Assembly: GCF_017526105.1 (NCBI RefSeq)
Contig: NZ_CP071839.1
Location: 1,178,001-1,242,000 of the forward strand
Direction of reading: 5' to 3'
DNA: 64,000 nt
Source of the DNA: Streptomyces cyanogenus
GTDB taxonomy: Bacteria; Actinomycetota; Actinomycetes; Streptomycetales; Streptomycetaceae
Translations under genes and position numbers: made by a program
The notes under the pieces: generated by a model
Seen by the model: only the letters and a program-made list of their open reading frames with translations
Database searches by the model: none
What the model was told of the DNA's origin: nothing
Part shown: positions 53,517 to 62,600 of the stretch, in pieces
How the letters are laid out: every line of letters begins with the position of its first letter
Numbering within the stretch: the first letter of the stretch is position 1

Positions 53517-55052
53517 GTGATGCTGCACCAACTTGTTCGGGACGCAGCCCGACAAACACCCGATGCCGTGGCCGTGGTCGGGCCGGAGGGTGAGGCGACG
53601 TATGGACAATTAGACGCCTGGGCCGACGAGCTTGCGCGTGAACTCGCGGACCGCGGCGTACGCGCCGGCGACCGAGTCGGTATCTGGCTCGATAAATCCG
53701 TGGCGGCCATCGCGGTCATGCAGGCCACGCTGCGCCTGGGAGCCGCCTACGTTCCGCTCGACCCGCAGGCGCCACCCCGACGGATAGCGAAACTGGTCTC
53801 GGACTTCGCTCCCGCGGCGATGGTGACCCGGCCCGAGCGCAGGGAATTGCTCGCCGAGTTCGGTACGGAAACCGTCACACTGTGCGCCTGGCCCGACGGC
53901 ACCCCCTGGCAGGAGCTTGCCACCCTCCGGACCGCCCCACCCGGCCGGCGGGTGCCGGAACCCGAGGTCACCGACGACGACCTTGCCTTCATCCTCTACA
54001 CCTCCGGTTCGACCGGCGAGCCCAAGGGCGTGTGCCACAGCCACAGCAGCGCGTGGGCCTTTGTCTCATGGGCCGCCAAGGCACAGAAGGCGCAGGCCGA
54101 CGACCGCTACGCCAATCACGCACCTTTTCACTTCGACCTGTCGGTGAACGATATCTACGTGCCGTTCACGGTAGGCGCCTCGGTGCACCTCGTTCCGCAG
54201 GAGACCTCGTATTCCCCCAAAGGGCTGGTCAAGTTTCTCCTGGAGCAGGCGATCACCGTCTGGTACTCGGTGCCGGCCGCGCTGATTCTGATGATGCGAC
54301 ACGGCGGACTGCTGAGCACCGAGATACCTGCATTGCGCTTTCTGCTGTTCGCCGGCGAGGAGTTCCCGATCACCCCGCTCCGACAACTCCGTGAACACCT
54401 TCCGCATATTCAGTTCATGAATCTCTATGGACCGGCCGAGACAATTATCAGCACCGGTTACACGGTCGACGAGATTCCAGCCGACCGTATTCTCCCCGTG
54501 CCCATCGGCACCGCCTGGTGCGGTAACACCGTCACCGCACTCCGCTCTGACGGGCAGCCGGCCCGAGCGGGCGAGGAGGGCGAAATCGTCGTCAGCGGAC
54601 CGAGCGTCATGCTCGGCTACTGGGGGCGCCCGCAGGTGACCGACCGCACCTATGCGACCGGCGATATCGCCCTCGTACTGGAAGATGGCAACCTCCAGTT
54701 CGTCGGCCGGCGGGACGCCATGGTGAAGGTCCGTGGGAACCGCATCGAACTCAGCGAGATCGAGGCGGTTCTGCAGAGCCATGAGGGAATCGCCGATTCC
54801 GCCGCCGTGGTGGTGGGCAGTGGAATCGACGCCCATATTGTGGCGTACATCGTGCTCGCGCAAGGTCATGATCCGTCACTCATCGCTCTCAAACGGCACT
54901 GCGCCCAGCATCTCCCCCGGCATTCGATCATCGACACGGTGCACCGGCTGCCGTCCTTGCCGCGCAACGCCAACGGGAAGGTCGACCGGCGAGCGCTCGC
55001 CGCTCGGGCGGCCGACGAGGAACGGTCGGCGGACGGGGCGGACGCGCCGTAG
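53517..55052 (+). CDS. Stand-alone adenylation enzyme, PltF/RedM-type
   Basis: 511 residues, started at GTG 53517 with GGAG eight bases upstream; the next codon is ATG. Core motifs: YTSGSTGEPKG, FHFDLSVNDIY, NLYGPAE, YATGD and the catalytic Lys in RNANGKVDR. The layout and many segments (FANHAP-like region, WYSVPAAL, LKRHCAQHLPR) resemble trans-acting ligases that load proline onto discrete carriers for pyrrole formation. One likely pocket residue (Asn after FDLSV) differs from what I recall of PltF (Leu), so the substrate may not be proline. Codon 32 is TTA (53610-53612). No acyl-CoA-dehydrogenase-like pyrrole-forming enzyme is in the window. It probably loads the PCP at 53100. Confidence 0.92.
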   Translation: MMLHQLVRDAARQTPDAVAVVGPEGEATYGQLDAWADELARELADRGVRAGDRVGIWLDKSVAAIAVMQATLRLGAAYVPLDPQAPPRRIAKLVSDFAPAAMVTRPERRELLAEFGTETVTLCAWPDGTPWQELATLRTAPPGRRVPEPEVTDDDLAFILYTSGSTGEPKGVCHSHSSAWAFVSWAAKAQKAQADDRYANHAPFHFDLSVNDIYVPFTVGASVHLVPQETSYSPKGLVKFLLEQAITVWYSVPAALILMMRHGGLLSTEIPALRFLLFAGEEFPITPLRQLREHLPHIQFMNLYGPAETIISTGYTVDEIPADRILPVPIGTAWCGNTVTALRSDGQPARAGEEGEIVVSGPSVMLGYWGRPQVTDRTYATGDIALVLEDGNLQFVGRRDAMVKVRGNRIELSEIEAVLQSHEGIADSAAVVVGSGIDAHIVAYIVLAQGHDPSLIALKRHCAQHLPRHSIIDTVHRLPSLPRNANGKVDRRALAARAADEERSADGADAP

Positions 55053-55162
55053 CCGGCCCGGGGCGGGGTGCGGGAACCTCGACACAGCATGGTCACCGCA
55101 CCCCGGGATCGGCCGACGTGAGGCAGCGCGCCGCGGCCCCGAACACCCGGTCCTTCGCGACC

Positions 55163-55637
55163 AGCGTCGCATCGGCTGTCCGTGACACACACCTAGCGGT
55201 AGCCCTTGTTGGCCGCGATGATGCTCAGCGCCACTCCGAGGTTGTCCGAGGAGGACTCCGCAAAGAGGGAGTCCTCGGTGAGCAATCCCGCCTTCTCGGT
55301 CTGTGTCACCGCGCTCGCGGCCGCCTCGAGCCTGATGGACCCAGCGAAGTTGAACCCCTCGCACTTCAGGTACACGGGCTGCCGAGCAGGGGGGCGGGCG
55401 TGGTGATCACCGGCACGGCGGCCCCCCCAGCCATGACGGCCGCCGCGAGCGTCGTTGTCCGTAGCGACTGACGTCGGGCAGGGACACCCGGCCGCACAGA
55501 GCGACGGTGCCCCGGCTGCCGGTGTGGTTGTGGCGATGAGCCCGGCCCCGAAGAACCCGATGCGCCGCTCCTGCCCGGTCAGCACCTCGTGGACCTGTGC
55601 GCCCGGCACGACGGCGAAGGGGTGTGTGTGCGTTCAT
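55163..55637 (-). pseudogene. Decayed 2,3-diaminopropionate locus (SbnB-like plus SbnA-like fragments)
   Basis: On the minus strand an ATG at 55637 leads, after one frameshift in a C-run near 55620, into an SbnB-like N-terminus (FAVVPGAQVHEVLTG). This jumps by deletion to a Rossmann loop (GFFGAGLIA). Further on, TPAPLL and, one frame away, PVYLKCEGFNFAGSIRLEAA, ESSSDNLGVALS and IIAANKGYR match the start of the SbnA PLP enzyme. An in-frame TAG (55193-55195) follows, and VCVTDSRCDA continues beyond it. Both enzymes together would make 2,3-diaminopropionate. Two frameshifts, a stop and large deletions make it non-functional. The 55053-55162 remainder holds nothing I recognise. Confidence 0.7.
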
Positions 55638-55691
55638 GACGTGGGACGGCTCCATTCAGCCGGATGGGGAATCGACAGCCCGACAGGCGGT

Positions 55692-56747
55692 TCAGGACGC
55701 CACGGCGGGCCGATGAGTGGGTGAACAGTCGGCGAGCCGTACAGGGGCGCCCAGGACCATGCCCACCTCGCGCTGTCCGCCGTACGGTTCGCGGCTGTGC
55801 GCCATGCGAACGTTGTCGACCAGCAGGACGTCCCCAACCTGCCAGGGCTCCCGCAGGGTCGACGCTTCGTAGACGTCGTTGATGATCCGTACGGTCTCCG
55901 CGTCGATGGGCGAGCCGTCGCCGTAGCGGGTGTTGAACGGCAGCCCGCGCTCGCCGAACTGCATCACGAGGTACTCCCTGACCGCCGGTTCCATCGTCCA
56001 TTCGTTGAGGAACGCGATCTGGTTGAACCACACTCGGTCGCCGGTCCGGGGATGCCGGATCACGGCCGAACGGCGCTGGGTGGTGTGCAGTCCGCCGTCG
56101 GGCTGCCAGGCGAAGTCGGTGCCGTTGGCCCGGCAGTAGGCCTCCGCCGCGGCGCGGTCGGCGACGCCGAGCGCCTCCTGCCAGCTCACCCCCACCAGAT
56201 CGTTGTACGCGCGGACCAGCGACCAGCCCTGCTCGGTGAATCGGGTGACGAGCGGCTCCGGCAAATGGGCGAGGACGGCCTGCGCGTCGGCGAGTCCGGT
56301 GATGCCGCCACGGGCCGGCGCAGTGAAGCAGCCGATGGTGAGCAGCTGGGGGAACTCCAGCCCGTAGCTGAGCTCGTGGTGCATACACATTGGCTGGTCG
56401 GGCGGCCACTCCAGGGACGAGACCACCGGTCCGCCGAGCGGACGGCGCCGGGCGAACGCCTCCCGCTCGGGCACGACTGTACCGGAGAGCCGCTCGCCGA
56501 CCCCGCCGAGGGCGACGGCGTCCCGCACTCCCAGGCCGCGGATCAGCACGGCGCCATGCTGCAGCAGGGCGGCTTCCAGGGCGTCCGCGCGCTCGCCGAT
56601 CCACTCCGGGAGATGGCCGGGTGCGACGGACTCCACGACCCGCAGGATCGGGGGTTTGCCCGGGGCCAGTTCGAGGTCGAGCTCCGCGGCTCGGCCCAAG
56701 GGTGCCGCGGTCTCCTCGAGAGCCGCCGGCTCGGACGGATGCGTCAT
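55692..56747 (-). CDS. TauD/SyrP-family Fe(II)/2-oxoglutarate dioxygenase
   Basis: 351 residues. The start ATG 56747 overlaps the upstream NRPS stop as ATGA. Iron-binding HxE is in MHHELSYG, the distal His in VDNVRMAHSREPY, and the 2-oxoglutarate Arg probably near the C-terminal RPA region or GQREVGM. The segment FNTRYGDGSPI is typical of the SyrP subgroup, which hydroxylates amino acids while bound to an NRPS carrier domain. Being coupled to the A-PCP NRPS, it probably beta-hydroxylates the residue loaded there. It is the last gene of the operon. Confidence 0.92.
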   Translation of the reverse strand: MTHPSEPAALEETAAPLGRAAELDLELAPGKPPILRVVESVAPGHLPEWIGERADALEAALLQHGAVLIRGLGVRDAVALGGVGERLSGTVVPEREAFARRRPLGGPVVSSLEWPPDQPMCMHHELSYGLEFPQLLTIGCFTAPARGGITGLADAQAVLAHLPEPLVTRFTEQGWSLVRAYNDLVGVSWQEALGVADRAAAEAYCRANGTDFAWQPDGGLHTTQRRSAVIRHPRTGDRVWFNQIAFLNEWTMEPAVREYLVMQFGERGLPFNTRYGDGSPIDAETVRIINDVYEASTLREPWQVGDVLLVDNVRMAHSREPYGGQREVGMVLGAPVRLADCSPTHRPAVAS

Positions 56748-59308
56748 GCCGTGGGTTCCTTCCGTTGCTGCGCGTACGCGTCGATTGCCTGGGCAAGTTC
56801 GGCCAGGACCGGGTGCTCGACGATCTGCTGGAGGGTCACCGAGTCGCCGAGCGCCACTCCGAGGCGCACCGCCGACAGTGAGGTGCCGCCGGACTCGAAG
56901 AAATGATGGTGGCGGGTGATCTCCCCGACCGGGAGGTTCAGCACCTGGGCCCACCGCTCGGCCAGCCGCCGCTCCGTCGCCGTCCACGAGGTGTCGTCGG
57001 CTCCGCCATCCAAAGCCGCGTCGGTGGTGGACGCCACCTCGGCCGCGTCCTGTGCCAGCCGCTTCTTGTCGATCTTGCCGTTGCCGGTCAGCGGCAGCGC
57101 GTCCCGGTGGTGGAGGAGCTGCGGGACCATGTACGGGGGAAGCGCTTCGCCCAGAGCCCGCCGCACGCCGACCGAGTCCAGGGGGGCGTCCGCCGCGTAG
57201 AACGCGACCAGATGCTTCTCCTGGCCGGGGGTCTCCGCCACGACGACGGCACAGTCCCGGACGCCTGGCACGCGCAGCAGGTGGTTCTCGATCTCCCCGA
57301 TCTCGATACGGAATCCCCTGATCTTGGTCTGTGCGTCGCGTCTGCCGAGGAACTCCAACGAGCCCTCCGGAAGCCACCGGCCGATGTCGCCGGAGCGGTA
57401 GAGCCGCTCCCCCGGTCGGTGCGGATCGGTTCCGAAGGCGGCCGCGGTGCGCTCCGGGTCATTGATGTAGCCGCGGCCCACACAGACCCCGGAGAACACG
57501 ATCTCCCCCGGCGCGCCCAGCGGGACGGGTTCGCCTCGTTCGTCCACGACATACACGCGCACGTTGCGGACCGCTGGTCCCAGTGGCACCCGTTCATGGC
57601 GCGGCACCTGGTGCATCACCTCGTGGTTGGTGTCGTCAGAGGTCTCGGTCAGGCCATAGGCGTTCACCAACGCGATGTCCGGGAACGCGGCGAACCAGCG
57701 CTCGACCAGTTCCTTCTTCAGCGCCTCACCGGTCGCGGAGACGCTGCGCAGCCGGTCGAGGGCGCGTGGCTGCTCCTCCAGATAGGTGAGCATCACCTCG
57801 AGATAGGACGGGACGACCTGAAGCACCTCGACCTCGCCCTCGACGATGGCGTCGACGAACCGCCGGATGTCCAGGATCTCCTTCTGCCCGACGATCAGGG
57901 TCCGGGCGCCCACCAGCAGCCCGGCCACCAGCTGCCACAGCGAGATGTCGAAACACTGCGGCGCCGTCTGGGCGACCACCTGGGTGGGGCCTATCTCCAG
58001 GTCCTCGATCTTGGCGAAGAGATGGTTGAGCAGGCCGGCGTGCTCGCACATCGCGCCCTTCGGTTCGCCCGTCGAGCCGGAGGTGAAGTAGACATAGGCA
58101 AGTTGCTCGGCCGCGACGGCAACGCCCGGATCGGTGTCGCGCCGCTCCTCGGGGTCCTCGCCGTCCCGGCCCCCCGTCAGGACGTCGGAGATCACGAGCC
58201 GGGGCGGGGCGCCGGGCCCCGTCAGTGCCTGGTCGAGAGTGCCGGTGCTGCCGAGGTCGGTGAGCACGAAACGGCATGCGCTGCGGGTGAGCATGGCGGC
58301 GATGCGGGAGGCGGGGAAGTGCGGCTCCACCGGCAGATAGACCCCGCCGGCCTTGAAGACCGCAAGCACCGCGGCCATCCAGTCGAGGTTCCGCTCGGTG
58401 ACCACGGCCACCACGTCTTCGGGTCGCAGCCCCAGGGCCAGCAGCGCGTGGGCGAGCCGGTTGGCTCGGCGGTTGAGCGCGTCGTACGTCCATTCCGTTC
58501 CGTCGTACACGGCGGCGATCCGGTCGGGGTGCTCGCGTACCTTCTCCTCGAACAGCTCGTGTATCCGGCGGTCCGGGAGGTCGCGCCGCGGTCCGGCCAG
58601 ACCATCGATCTGATAGGCGAGTTCCTGCGCGGACAGGAAGCTGCGGCGGCGGTGCCCGGCGGTGTCGTCCTCGGCCATCAGCTCCAGGGCCGTCAGCAGA
58701 TATCCGGCGATCCGCTGCGCATACGGCCGGTCCAGGACGTCTCCGTGGCCGAGCACCCGCAGCCGCAGGCCGTCCGGCGCCGGGGCGAAGGCGAGGCGCA
58801 GGACGAGGGGCACCTGGAGCTCGGTACCAGAGGCGTCATCCCTCCATCCGGCCGGCTCCTCGGCGAGAACAACGGCTCCGGCGAGTGCGGAGAGATCAAG
58901 GACCACCTCGTATTCCGGGGTGTCCGTCCGTGCCGCGCTCACCGGGGGCGGGGCTCCCGGCGTGGCCCGGCGGGCCGTCAGCACAAGGTCCCGCCAGGCG
59001 CCGTCCGCCACCGACAGCGCGCACGGCAGGGGCACGCCGCCACCGCCGGGCGCGGCGTATCCCGTCAGCACGTCGGGCTCGCCGGTGAGCGCCGCCAGCA
59101 CCGCCGCATGCGCCGCTAACAGGAGGGACTCAAGAGGCACCTGGAGGCGCTCGGTGAGCCCGGTGAGCCTTCGGACGGTGTCAGCGGGAACCTGGCAGTC
59201 GTATGTAATCGTCGGCATATCGGCCTGCCGTGGTGCGGTGCGCCATCGCGGAATGGCGGAAACAATCCCGGCTTCGCTGTGCGTGCCGGCGTCTGTCGAT
59301 GTGCCCAT
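56744..59308 (-). CDS. NRPS: truncated condensation lobe-A-PCP
   Basis: 854 residues, started at ATG 59308 behind AAGG. Residues 30-240 resemble only the C-terminal lobe of a condensation domain and have no HHxxxDG, so it should not condense. A domain about 265-770: YFTSGSTGEPKG, FDISLWQL, NAYGLTET, SGDIG and the catalytic Lys in GNGKIDKK. Two adjacent Asp residues (ETSDD) fall at what I align as pocket positions 330-331, which suggests a basic or polar substrate. PCP about 785-850, with GGTSLS. Codon 64 is TTA (59117-59119). Its PCP-bound residue is the likely substrate of the coupled TauD enzyme. Confidence 0.93.
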   Translation of the reverse strand: MGTSTDAGTHSEAGIVSAIPRWRTAPRQADMPTITYDCQVPADTVRRLTGLTERLQVPLESLLLAAHAAVLAALTGEPDVLTGYAAPGGGGVPLPCALSVADGAWRDLVLTARRATPGAPPPVSAARTDTPEYEVVLDLSALAGAVVLAEEPAGWRDDASGTELQVPLVLRLAFAPAPDGLRLRVLGHGDVLDRPYAQRIAGYLLTALELMAEDDTAGHRRRSFLSAQELAYQIDGLAGPRRDLPDRRIHELFEEKVREHPDRIAAVYDGTEWTYDALNRRANRLAHALLALGLRPEDVVAVVTERNLDWMAAVLAVFKAGGVYLPVEPHFPASRIAAMLTRSACRFVLTDLGSTGTLDQALTGPGAPPRLVISDVLTGGRDGEDPEERRDTDPGVAVAAEQLAYVYFTSGSTGEPKGAMCEHAGLLNHLFAKIEDLEIGPTQVVAQTAPQCFDISLWQLVAGLLVGARTLIVGQKEILDIRRFVDAIVEGEVEVLQVVPSYLEVMLTYLEEQPRALDRLRSVSATGEALKKELVERWFAAFPDIALVNAYGLTETSDDTNHEVMHQVPRHERVPLGPAVRNVRVYVVDERGEPVPLGAPGEIVFSGVCVGRGYINDPERTAAAFGTDPHRPGERLYRSGDIGRWLPEGSLEFLGRRDAQTKIRGFRIEIGEIENHLLRVPGVRDCAVVVAETPGQEKHLVAFYAADAPLDSVGVRRALGEALPPYMVPQLLHHRDALPLTGNGKIDKKRLAQDAAEVASTTDAALDGGADDTSWTATERRLAERWAQVLNLPVGEITRHHHFFESGGTSLSAVRLGVALGDSVTLQQIVEHPVLAELAQAIDAYAQQRKEPTA

Positions 59309-59340
59309 GGTCCTTGCTGCCTCGTGAAGGTGGTGAGTTA

Positions 59341-59372
59341 CCGGTGGCGCTCCGCACGGGGAGCGCCACCGG
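59341..59372 (-). promoter_or_regulatory. Perfect 13-bp intercistronic hairpin between mbtH and NRPS genes
   Basis: CCGGTGGCGCTCC (59341-59353) pairs with GGAGCGCCACCGG (59360-59372) over a six-base loop. It sits 25 bases past the mbtH stop and about 30 bases before the NRPS start on the minus strand. It may stabilise the mbtH mRNA end or attenuate read-through into the NRPS gene. Confidence 0.6.
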
Positions 59373-59397
59373 GAATGCGGCGTCCGGCTGTGTCGGC

Positions 59398-59616
59398 TCA
59401 GTCGTCCGCAGCGACCATGGCCTTGACCAGGCTGGCCGGACGCATATCCGTCCAGTTCTCCTCTACGTAGGCGAGACAGGCGTCCCGGGTGTCCGCGGTT
59501 TTGGCGACGGTCCAGCCGTCCGGCACCTCGATGGACTCGGGCCACAGCGAGTGCTGGCCCTCGTCGTTGACGAGTACGAGGTAGGTACCGTCGGGGGCCT
59601 CAAAGGGGTTCGTCAT
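59398..59616 (-). CDS. mbtH: MbtH-like NRPS chaperone
   Basis: 72 residues, started at ATG 59616 behind GAGGAAC; a longer frame to 59652 has no better site. Family motifs [23 protein letters not shown] and the C-terminal NWTDMRP are all present. MbtH proteins bind A domains and aid their folding and activity. It lies between two NRPS genes on the same strand and may serve either or both. Confidence 0.97.
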   Translation of the reverse strand: MTNPFEAPDGTYLVLVNDEGQHSLWPESIEVPDGWTVAKTADTRDACLAYVEENWTDMRPASLVKAMVAADD

Positions 59617-59689
59617 GACTGTTCCTCGTTCATTTCTCGGTGGACTTGCCAACCTCCCGGGAGAAGCCCTTGCTTTTCCCGGGAATTCC

Positions 59690-62600
59690 TCAGGACTTGC
59701 CGGTCTGCCGCGTCATCCGGCGCAGCGCCGGTCGTTTCGCGGCTGCCGTCTGCGGTGCCGCGGCCATGCGTTCGGCCAGCCCGGCCACGGTCGGGACCTC
59801 GAAGAGGGTGCCGATCGAGACCTCCGCCGTCAGCTCACTTCGGATGCGGCTGACCAGGCGGGTGGCGAGCAGGGAGTGCCCGCCGAGGTCGAAGAAGCCG
59901 TCGTCGATACCGACCCGGTCCACGCCGAGGACCTCGGCGAACAGGGCGCACAGCACCTTTTCCCGCTGATTGCGCGGTCCGCGGCCGCCGGCCGCCGCCG
60001 CATAGTCCGGCTCCGGCAGCGCCCGGCGGTCCAGCTTGCCGTTCGGGTTCAGCGGGAGCCTGGGCAGCGCAATGACCGCCGACGGCACCATGTACTCCGG
60101 CAGCCGCTCGCCCAGCCGCTCACGCGCCGCCTTCACCACCGCACCGATACCCCGCGCGGCCAGCGGGTTGTTCACCCACGGGCCGCGCGTGGCGGCGGGC
60201 CGATAGACCCCGGTCAGGACAGCGTCGCTCGGCTCCGACGACGGCAGGACGACGGCGTCGAACAGCGCCACCGACCGCGACGACCACGTGGTCACCACCC
60301 GCAGACCCCGCTCCCGGCCCCAGACAACCAGATCCTCCGGGTCCACCGCCTCACCGATGTCCTCGGCGTCGTGGCCGTCGAGCCGGCACTCGGCCGCCAC
60401 CTCGGCCACCAGCCGCGCGCTGGGTATCCCCGTCAGACGTACCGGCTCCGCACCGAGCGACCGGCTGTCCAGCTCGTCCAGGGCGGTGATCTCGCGCCCC
60501 CACACCACCTGCCGCGCGTCGGCCACATCCACAACCCGCGCCGGAGCCTTGTGCAGCACCACCTCATAACGATGCCGGGTCAACTCATTGTGGTAGTCAC
60601 CCCGCTTGAGCCGGATGTCCACACCACCGACCCGCTCGTCACCCTTCGCCAGCTCAGCGAAGAACTCCGGCGCGACCACCAACTCCTTCTCCATGAGGAC
60701 GGCGCGGTCGACCACCGCCCTCGCGCCAGCCCCTCGACCACCGTTCACCGCCGCATGCAACGCACGCAGCGAACCCGCATGCCGGACATCACCAACGACC
60801 ACACGCCCGCCCGGCGCCAACAGATCCAACGCCCGATCGATCACCCGCGCCAAATAGGCCCCATCAGGGAAATACTGAACAACGGAATTGATCAGCACCG
60901 TGTCGAAGTACGCCGTCGGCAGCCCCTCGGTCACATCAGCAGCCTGACAGCGCAACCGCACCCGGTCCGACAGACCCTGGGCCTCAACCTGCGCCGACAA
61001 GCGGTCAATCACCGCAGCCGAGAAGTCAGTGCCCCAGTACTCCGCCACATCCTCCGCCAGATGAGCCATCAACAGACCGGAACCCACACCGATCTCAAGG
61101 ACCCGACCACCACCCAGCTCACGCACCCGCTCCACGACCGCATCACGCCACGCCCGCATCTCAACCAGCGGCACCGGCTCACCCGTGTACGAGCTGTCCC
61201 AACCCGAGAAGTCCTCACCGAAGCCGCCCGCGCCCGGTCCGGAGTAGACCGCGTCGTAGATCTCACGCCACTCCTCCACCTGGGCCTCTTCGACGGCGCC
61301 CGCCGCGGCGGCGGCTTCCAGGTCCGGCACCACGTAAGCGGCCAGCCGCTGGTCGCCGGGGGTGTCTTCGCGGGCCACGACCGCCGCCTGGCGCACGCCT
61401 TCGTGGTCGAGAAGCAGGGATTCGATCTCGCCGGGCTCGATACGGAAGCCGCGGACCTTGACCTGGTGGTCGACACGCCCCAGGTACTCCAACTGGCCAT
61501 CCGCACGCCACCGCGCCAAGTCACCCGTGCGATACATCCGCGCACCCGGCTCGAACGGAGACGCCACAAACCGCTCAGCCGTCAGACCAGGACGATTGAC
61601 ATAACCACGCGCCAAACCCGCACCCGACGCATACAACTCACCCGCAACACCCACCGGAACCGGACGCAACCCCTCGTCCAGCACAAACGCCCGAGTATTG
61701 GCCACCGGACGACCAATCGGCACAACACCCCCACCCAGAGGACCCGCCATCGTCACGGCAACAGTCGACTCCGTCGGGCCATACATGTTCATCACCCGAC
61801 GCCCCGGCGACCAACGCGCCACCAACTCCGGCGGCACCGCCTCCGCACCCGCCACCAGACACACGAAATCCGTCAGCTCACCCGCCACCCCCGGCGCCAA
61901 CGTCGCCACCACCGACGGCGGAATGAACGCATGCGTCACCCGACCCTCGGCCAGCACACGCCGCAACTCCTCACCCACCAAACGCCCACGCTCAGGCACC
62001 ACCAAAGCAGCACCCGCCGCAAACGCCACCAACATGTCCCAAAAAGCAGTGTCGAAACTGGGCGAAGCAAACTGCAACACCCGACTCGACACACTCAGCC
62101 CCAACAACTCCATCTCCGTATGCGCCAAGCTCGCCACACCCCGATGCGAAACCACCACACCCTTGGGACGACCCGTCGAACCCGACGTATAGATCACATG
62201 CGCAGGATGATCCAACTCAACGACAACCCCCGGATCAACATCCGGGAACCCCGAGACATCCCGCGCCAACGCCTCCTCATCCAGACACAACACCGGAGCC
62301 GCATCCGCCAAAATAAAAGCCCGCCGCTCCGCCGGATAATCCACATCCACCGGAACATAAGCACCACCGGCCTTGAGCACGGCAACCACCGCAACCACCA
62401 GATCCACCGACCGCGGCAACATCACCCCCACCCGCGTCTCCGGACCGACACCCTCACCGATCAACCAGTGCGCCAACCGGTTCGCCCGCGCATTCAACTC
62501 CGCGTACGACAACACCTCACCAGCCCGCACCAACGCCGTAGCACCCGGAGCCCGCAACGCCTGAGCCTCGACCAAACTCGCCAACGTCACCAAAGGAACC

